Shown here in pieces: positions 59,984-64,000 of a DNA stretch of 64,000 bases. This stretch comes from Kribbella sp. CA-293567. Its GTDB lineage: Bacteria > Actinomycetota > Actinomycetes > Propionibacteriales > Kribbellaceae. How positions within the stretch are numbered: position 1 is the stretch's first letter; each line of letters opens with the position of its first letter. The notes under the pieces were generated by a model that saw only the letters and a program-made list of their open reading frames with translations, ran no database searches and had not been told where the DNA came from. The stretch is taken from NCBI RefSeq assembly GCF_027627575.1, contig NZ_CP114065.1, positions 3,844,001 to 3,908,000 of the forward strand, in the 5' to 3' direction. Made by a program: the position numbers and the translations under genes.

Positions 59984-61894
59984 TCAGCGGTTCCCCAGCC
60001 GCACGACCTCCGTGTCGTCACCGGGCAGTGTGAGAGTGATCTCCTGACCGTCGACAGCGACCTGGATGCCCTCGGCAAGTGCTTCGGGGCGGATCGCGTC
60101 ACGGGTCAGCAACACGGCGTGCACGAGCACCAACGACCCACCGGTGTGCGCCACCGTCAGGTACGGCGTCGCCGAGTGCGGCCCGAACGCGTTGGCCCCG
60201 AGATCGCGGTGCACCCCCGCCTCGTCGTACCCGTGGAGGTTGACCACCGCCGACATCAGCCCGTCGGAGTTGCGCGCCGACGCCCAGGCCGGTCCCTCGC
60301 CAACGGTTGCTGTCGGCAAGGAGTTTCCGGCCACCGCGTACCCGCCGCTCCGCACCAGGACGCCGGCCGGCCCGTCGACCAGGGAGCACCGGATCTCCCA
60401 GCCCGCGTGGACCACCGAGGCGGTCTCGATCGGCCACGGTCCGTCGGTCCCGAGCCACGCCTTGTGCCACGACGCCGCCGACCGTACGCCGACCCCGAGC
60501 CGCCGGATCCGGCCTCGGTAGCTCGACTTGCCGTGCTGGTCGACGAGCGAGGTGAGGTTGTCCACCCGCTGCAGCGAGGCGGCGTCGGAGATCTCCGGAC
60601 CAGCGTGATTGGCGAACGCCAGCCGGTCGTAGTGCGGGTCAGCGGCCGGCTCGATGCCCTCGGGCTCCTCCAACGGCTCGTGATCCGAACCGTGGTTGAT
60701 CAGCTTGACCACCTGGTCGTGGCGGCTCGCGTGGACGAGCCACCCCGGCGCCGGCATCGCCCGCACCTGGTCGGCCTGGTCGAGCGGAATCTCCTCCTCG
60801 GGGTCCGACCACACCGGGTGCTCCGGCGGCAGCAGCAGACCGATGAAGCCCTTGGACGCCCAGTACGGCGAACCTGGCCCGGAGTACGACTGCGTGGTCG
60901 GGAGAAAGGTGTCGTACCAGCCCAGCGTCAGCAGCCCGCGCTCGTCCGGTACGCCGTGCTGCACGAAGTGCCGCGCGATTCCGGAGCACAGCCGCCGAGT
61001 CGCGCCGGGCGTGATCGGGCTGGCGTCGAGCAGCTGCCCCATCCAGTACGGCGTCGCCGCCGCCATCCGGTAGGTCAGCGACCGACCCTGGTAGATCGGC
61101 GCTCCGTCGTTACCGACCAGGTGGATCGCGTCCTCCAGGAACAGGCTCAGCCGCTCCCGGTAGAGCTTCAGACGATCGTCGTACTGCGCACCGGGGGTTG
61201 CTGCCGCCATCCGGGCCCAGATGCCGGGGTAGAGGTGCATGGCCCAGCCGATGTAGTTGTCGAACTTCTGTCCGTCGCCGTCGGAGTACCAGCCGTCGCC
61301 GACGTACCAGTCCTCGATCCGGTCCAGCCCGCCGTCGATGTCCTCCTGCGAGTACGGCGCGCCGACCGAGGCGAGGAACTGTTCGCTGACGACCTGGAAC
61401 AGCCGCCAGTTGTTGTCGTGGGTGGTCGAGCCGATGAAGCCGCCGAGCCACTCGACGACGTGCTCCTGGGCGCGGTTGTCGAGCCGGTCCCAGATCCATT
61501 CGCGGGACTCGTGCAGGGCGACCGCGATCGCGGCCGCCTCGACCATCTGCTGTGAGCGCGGGGTCAGGCGGAGCCAGGCTTCGGGGTGGTCGGGGTTGGC
61601 GCCGTTCGCCACGCCGCGCGCGTACCGCTCGATCAGCTTCTCGCAGCCTTCGCCGCGGACGCCGGCGATCCGGAACGCGGCGAGCATGAACGAGCGGGCG
61701 AAACCCTCGAGCTCGTCGGACGCCGTACCGGATCGGCTCGGGCGGCCGGGCAGGACGATCCGGGCGTTGCCGGGGGAGAAGTAGGGCACCAGCGAGTCGA
61801 GCAGGTGGTCTGCCAGTGTCTCCCAGTGGGCGCGGACCCAGCCGGTCTGGCGCGAGAGCACACGGTCGGTGTCAGGTAGCACGAGGCGGGTCAT
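59984..61894 (-). CDS. DUF2264-domain protein
   Basis: Started at 61894 (ATGA overlap with the dehydrogenase stop), this 636-residue protein has an alpha-helical N-terminal domain (~1-370; GFARSFMLAAFRIAG, WLGGFIGSTTHDNNWRLFQVV, FDNYIGWAMHLYPGIWARMAAA). The C-terminal beta-rich region includes WYDTFLPTTQSYSGPGSPYWASKGFIGLLLP. DUF2264 has an (alpha/alpha)6-type toroid like heparinase II or uronate lyases, so a role in polysaccharide or uronic acid breakdown is probable but unproven. It has no signal peptide. Confidence 0.85.
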   Translation of the reverse strand: MTRLVLPDTDRVLSRQTGWVRAHWETLADHLLDSLVPYFSPGNARIVLPGRPSRSGTASDELEGFARSFMLAAFRIAGVRGEGCEKLIERYARGVANGANPDHPEAWLRLTPRSQQMVEAAAIAVALHESREWIWDRLDNRAQEHVVEWLGGFIGSTTHDNNWRLFQVVSEQFLASVGAPYSQEDIDGGLDRIEDWYVGDGWYSDGDGQKFDNYIGWAMHLYPGIWARMAAATPGAQYDDRLKLYRERLSLFLEDAIHLVGNDGAPIYQGRSLTYRMAAATPYWMGQLLDASPITPGATRRLCSGIARHFVQHGVPDERGLLTLGWYDTFLPTTQSYSGPGSPYWASKGFIGLLLPPEHPVWSDPEEEIPLDQADQVRAMPAPGWLVHASRHDQVVKLINHGSDHEPLEEPEGIEPAADPHYDRLAFANHAGPEISDAASLQRVDNLTSLVDQHGKSSYRGRIRRLGVGVRSAASWHKAWLGTDGPWPIETASVVHAGWEIRCSLVDGPAGVLVRSGGYAVAGNSLPTATVGEGPAWASARNSDGLMSAVVNLHGYDEAGVHRDLGANAFGPHSATPYLTVAHTGGSLVLVHAVLLTRDAIRPEALAEGIQVAVDGQEITLTLPGDDTEVVRLGNR

Positions 61895-63006
61895 GCGATT
61901 CTCCCGAGTTCGGCGGAGCTGATGGCGTGCTGGAGGGGAAGGCCGGCGGCGAAGCGTTCGAGTTCGCTGACCGCGAGTTCGCCCAGGCGGGCCACCTCGT
62001 TGCCGACGGCACCTGCCAGATGGGGGGTGAGGAAGACGTTGGGAAGATCGAGCAGCGGAGACTCCGGTGGCAGCGGCTCCGGATCGGTGACGTCCAGAAC
62101 CGCGTCGAGTCGGCCCGAGACGCACTCCTGCTCCAGCGCGGCGGCGTCGACGATCCGCCCGCGAGCAGTGTTGATCAGGACCGAGCCGTCCTTCAGCAGC
62201 CCCAGCAGGCGGGCGTCGACCAGGCCGACGGTCTCCGGCAGCAGCGGCGCGTGCACGCTCAGGATGTCGCTGCGGCTGAACAACGCGTCGAGCTCGACCA
62301 GTTCGGCGCCCAGCTCGGCGGCCTCGGCCGCGCTCAGGTACGGATCACTGATCAGTACTTCGAGGTCGAACGCGCGCAGCCGCTCAGCGACCATCCGCCC
62401 GATCCGGGACGCGCCGAGCAGGCCTACGACGCTGCCGTAGCTACCCGGAACGGCGCCCGGGTCCGGCCGTTTCCTGTTCTGCTTGTACTCCGCTCCGAGG
62501 CGGAACGCGCGCTTGCCACTCAGCACGATCGTCGCCACCGTGAACTCGGCCACCGGCAGCGCGTTGGCCACCACGGCCGACGACACCTGGATCCCGCGCT
62601 CGAAGGCGGCCGGATCGATGAACCCTTTGACCGAGCCAGCGGCGTGGACGATCGCCTTCAGTTTCGGCGCGACGGCGAGCACCTCCGGCGTGATCGAGGG
62701 ACAGCCCCAGCCGGTGAGCAGCACGTCGACCTCGCCGAGCGCGGCCCGGATCGCCGGATCGTCGAGGAACGGGTTCCCGGCGTCCCCGCGGCGGTCGCCG
62801 CCCGGACCGAGGGGCAGGACGGCCGCGACCAGTTCGAGCCGGTCGCGGACGGCGGGAACCAGAACACGGGCACGGCTGGACTCGTTCATCGCCAGCATGA
62901 CCGTCGGCCGTTCGGTGGCGGCCGCGGTGGGAGCCGGGCCGGGCCGGGTGGCGGCTTCGGGCGTCGACTGGGCGGTGGAGGCGGACGGTTCGGAATCTGT
63001 GCGCAC
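61891..63006 (-). CDS. D-isomer-specific 2-hydroxyacid dehydrogenase
   Basis: This 371-residue protein has the NAD-binding motif VVGLLGASRIGRMVAERL and the catalytic triad R in INTARGRIVDAAAL, E in VLDVTDPEPLPPESPL and H in LTPHLAGA. It overlaps the DUF2264 gene by ATGA and has a LacI-type operator upstream (63021-63028). The pair might oxidise or reduce a sugar-acid intermediate released by the DUF2264 protein. N-terminal ~35 residues are probably disordered, so a start near the MLAMNE Met (residue 37) is possible. Confidence 0.86.
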   Translation of the reverse strand: MRTDSEPSASTAQSTPEAATRPGPAPTAAATERPTVMLAMNESSRARVLVPAVRDRLELVAAVLPLGPGGDRRGDAGNPFLDDPAIRAALGEVDVLLTGWGCPSITPEVLAVAPKLKAIVHAAGSVKGFIDPAAFERGIQVSSAVVANALPVAEFTVATIVLSGKRAFRLGAEYKQNRKRPDPGAVPGSYGSVVGLLGASRIGRMVAERLRAFDLEVLISDPYLSAAEAAELGAELVELDALFSRSDILSVHAPLLPETVGLVDARLLGLLKDGSVLINTARGRIVDAAALEQECVSGRLDAVLDVTDPEPLPPESPLLDLPNVFLTPHLAGAVGNEVARLGELAVSELERFAAGLPLQHAISSAELGRIA

Positions 63007-63020
63007 AGGAGCACGCTAGC

Positions 63021-63028
63021 AAGCGCTT
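63021..63028. promoter_or_regulatory. LacI-type operator core upstream of the dehydrogenase/DUF2264 operon
   Basis: AAGCGCTT, in the context GCAAGCGCTTTC, is the palindromic core recognised by many LacI-family regulators. It is 15 bp upstream of the dehydrogenase start at 63006. The matching regulator is not in the window. Confidence 0.5.
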
Positions 63029-63223
63029 TCCCGAAATGCGCGTCCGAGGGCATGTCTGACTCCAACCGGACGCCCGGAGCAGCGAGTGCACGCGCGGGGG
63101 GAGGAACGGCGTGAGAAAGATCCCAGCGAGCGGAATTACCGCCCGGCGCGCTGACGTTGTTGAGGGAGAAGGCAGGATAGAGGGGCCGACCCGCCCTGAA
63201 GGCCACTGAGAAGGAGAACGACG

Positions 63224-64000
63224 ATGCTGCGACCGGACGACCTCTACGAGATCGTCGACGAGTCGGTGGCCACCGGCCCGGCGGCGGCGCCGAAGGTGCT
63301 GGTTCATTCGCTCGACGGGTTCATGGACGCCGGCCAAGCCGGCCGGATCACCGCCGACCACCTGCTCGAGGTGCTGGACAGCCGGCTGCTGGCGCGCTTC
63401 GACGTCGACCTCCTGCACGACTACCGGGCCCGCCGGCCCGAGGTGACGTTCGCCGAGGACCGGTTCATCGACTACAGCCCGCCGCAGCTCTCGCTGCACC
63501 TGCTCAAGGACGACGCCGGGGTCGAGTTCCTGCTGCTGGAGGGCGTCGAGCCCGACAACCACTGGAACCGCTTCGCCGGTGCGGTCCGGCAGCTGATCGA
63601 GCTGTACAACGTGACGCTCACCGTCGGGGTGCACGGGATCCCGATGGGCGTCCCGCACACCCGGCCGCTCGGCCTGACCTCCCACGCGACCCGGCCTGAG
63701 CTGGTCACGCGGTCGAACATCTGGGACGGCGAGATGCGCCTGCCGGCGAGCGCGGCGACGATGTTGCAGGTGCGCTTGGGCGAAGCCGGCAAGGATGCGA
63801 TGGGCTTCGCGGTCCACGTTCCGCACTACCTCGCCGAGAACCGCTTCCCCGGCGCAGCGCTGGCACTGGTCCACGCGGTCTCCGCCGCGACGGGCCTGCT
63901 GCTCCCCAGCAAGGCTCTGCTCGACGAGGCGGCCGTCACCGGCAAGCTGGTCGACGAGCAGGTCGAGGCGTCCGAGGACGCGGCCTCCGTGGTCAACGCC
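63224..64000 (+). CDS. PAC2-family protein (3' truncated by window)
   Basis: From ATG 63224 (GAGAAGGAGAA upstream) an open frame runs to the end of the window, 259 codons without stop. The sequence has VLVHSLDGFMDAGQAGRITADHLLEVLDSRLLARFDVDLLHDYRARRP and HGIPMGVPHTRPLGLTSHATRPEL, typical of the PAC2 (proteasome assembly chaperone-like) family of actinobacteria. The family shares its fold with archaeal/eukaryotic proteasome chaperones; its bacterial role is uncertain. The C-terminal end is missing. Confidence 0.9.
   Translation, partial: MLRPDDLYEIVDESVATGPAAAPKVLVHSLDGFMDAGQAGRITADHLLEVLDSRLLARFDVDLLHDYRARRPEVTFAEDRFIDYSPPQLSLHLLKDDAGVEFLLLEGVEPDNHWNRFAGAVRQLIELYNVTLTVGVHGIPMGVPHTRPLGLTSHATRPELVTRSNIWDGEMRLPASAATMLQVRLGEAGKDAMGFAVHVPHYLAENRFPGAALALVHAVSAATGLLLPSKALLDEAAVTGKLVDEQVEASEDAASVVNA

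Overview
The window is 64 kb of very GC-rich, gene-dense DNA with GTG starts, 4-bp gene overlaps and rare intergenic AT-rich patches. This is typical of an actinomycete. The threonyl-tRNA synthetase, HIT, phosphatidylinositol-phosphate synthase, PatA-like acyltransferase and PimA-like block, the ZTP-riboswitch-controlled glyA, an RHVDL-type leader peptide ahead of a sulfite reductase operon, PIN/antitoxin pairs and a GH9 cellulase all fit a soil actinobacterium. A Propionibacteriales/Kribbella-like organism is my best guess; the genus is inferred, not shown.

Layout. 0-3.7 kb: the end of an FHA protein, two tandem paralogous PIN-toxin/antitoxin pairs and a LysR regulator. 3.9-11.3 kb: a secreted M4+M28 double protease, a MerR regulator with its probable quinone oxidoreductase target, a ZapE-like ATPase and a PPK2 kinase. 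11.3-17.0 kb: a seven-cistron assimilatory sulfur operon on the minus strand (leader peptide, sulfite reductase, small zinc-ribbon protein, APS reductase, CysD, CysN, sirohydrochlorin chelatase). 17.2-19.8 kb: an ArsR regulator and a GH9 hydrolase. 19.8-20.3 kb: a repeat-rich spacer. 20.3-26.9 kb: glyA with a ZTP riboswitch, a frameshifted AidB-like gene, a BrkB/YihY membrane protein, RsgA and an SDR. 27.0-28.8 kb: a duplicated block of 31-bp tandem repeats plus tRNA-Val/Cys/Gly on either side of a broken flavin-type oxidoreductase gene. 29-36.4 kb: an aminodeoxychorismate-lyase-like gene, a CGNR regulator, tRNA-Val(CAC), a kinase, a GT39 mannosyltransferase-like protein, a GntR/LacI-type regulator and a two-component pair. 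36.7-42.3 kb: a MinD-like ATPase, an ArsR/SRPBCC/DHFR operon and an ABC operon containing a DedA gene. 42.5-49.2 kb: thrS and the PIM lipid locus. 49.2-54.4 kb: a second HIT protein, a three-gene membrane protein/TPR/AAA+ operon and an EF-G-like GTPase. 54.5-57 kb: a zinc-finger coiled-coil protein divergent from a tyrosine recombinase. 57-64 kb: DUF2207, ferritin, SseB-like, a DUF2264/2-hydroxyacid dehydrogenase pair and a truncated PAC2 gene.

Most of the window is core metabolism and housekeeping. The places that look least explained are the recombinase/coiled-coil pair with its shared palindrome-rich promoter, the membrane protein/TPR/AAA+ operon, the tandem PIN modules with upstream DnaA-box-like sites, the duplicated tRNA block and the M4+M28 fusion. 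No prophage, transposase, CRISPR array or large biosynthetic cluster was seen.
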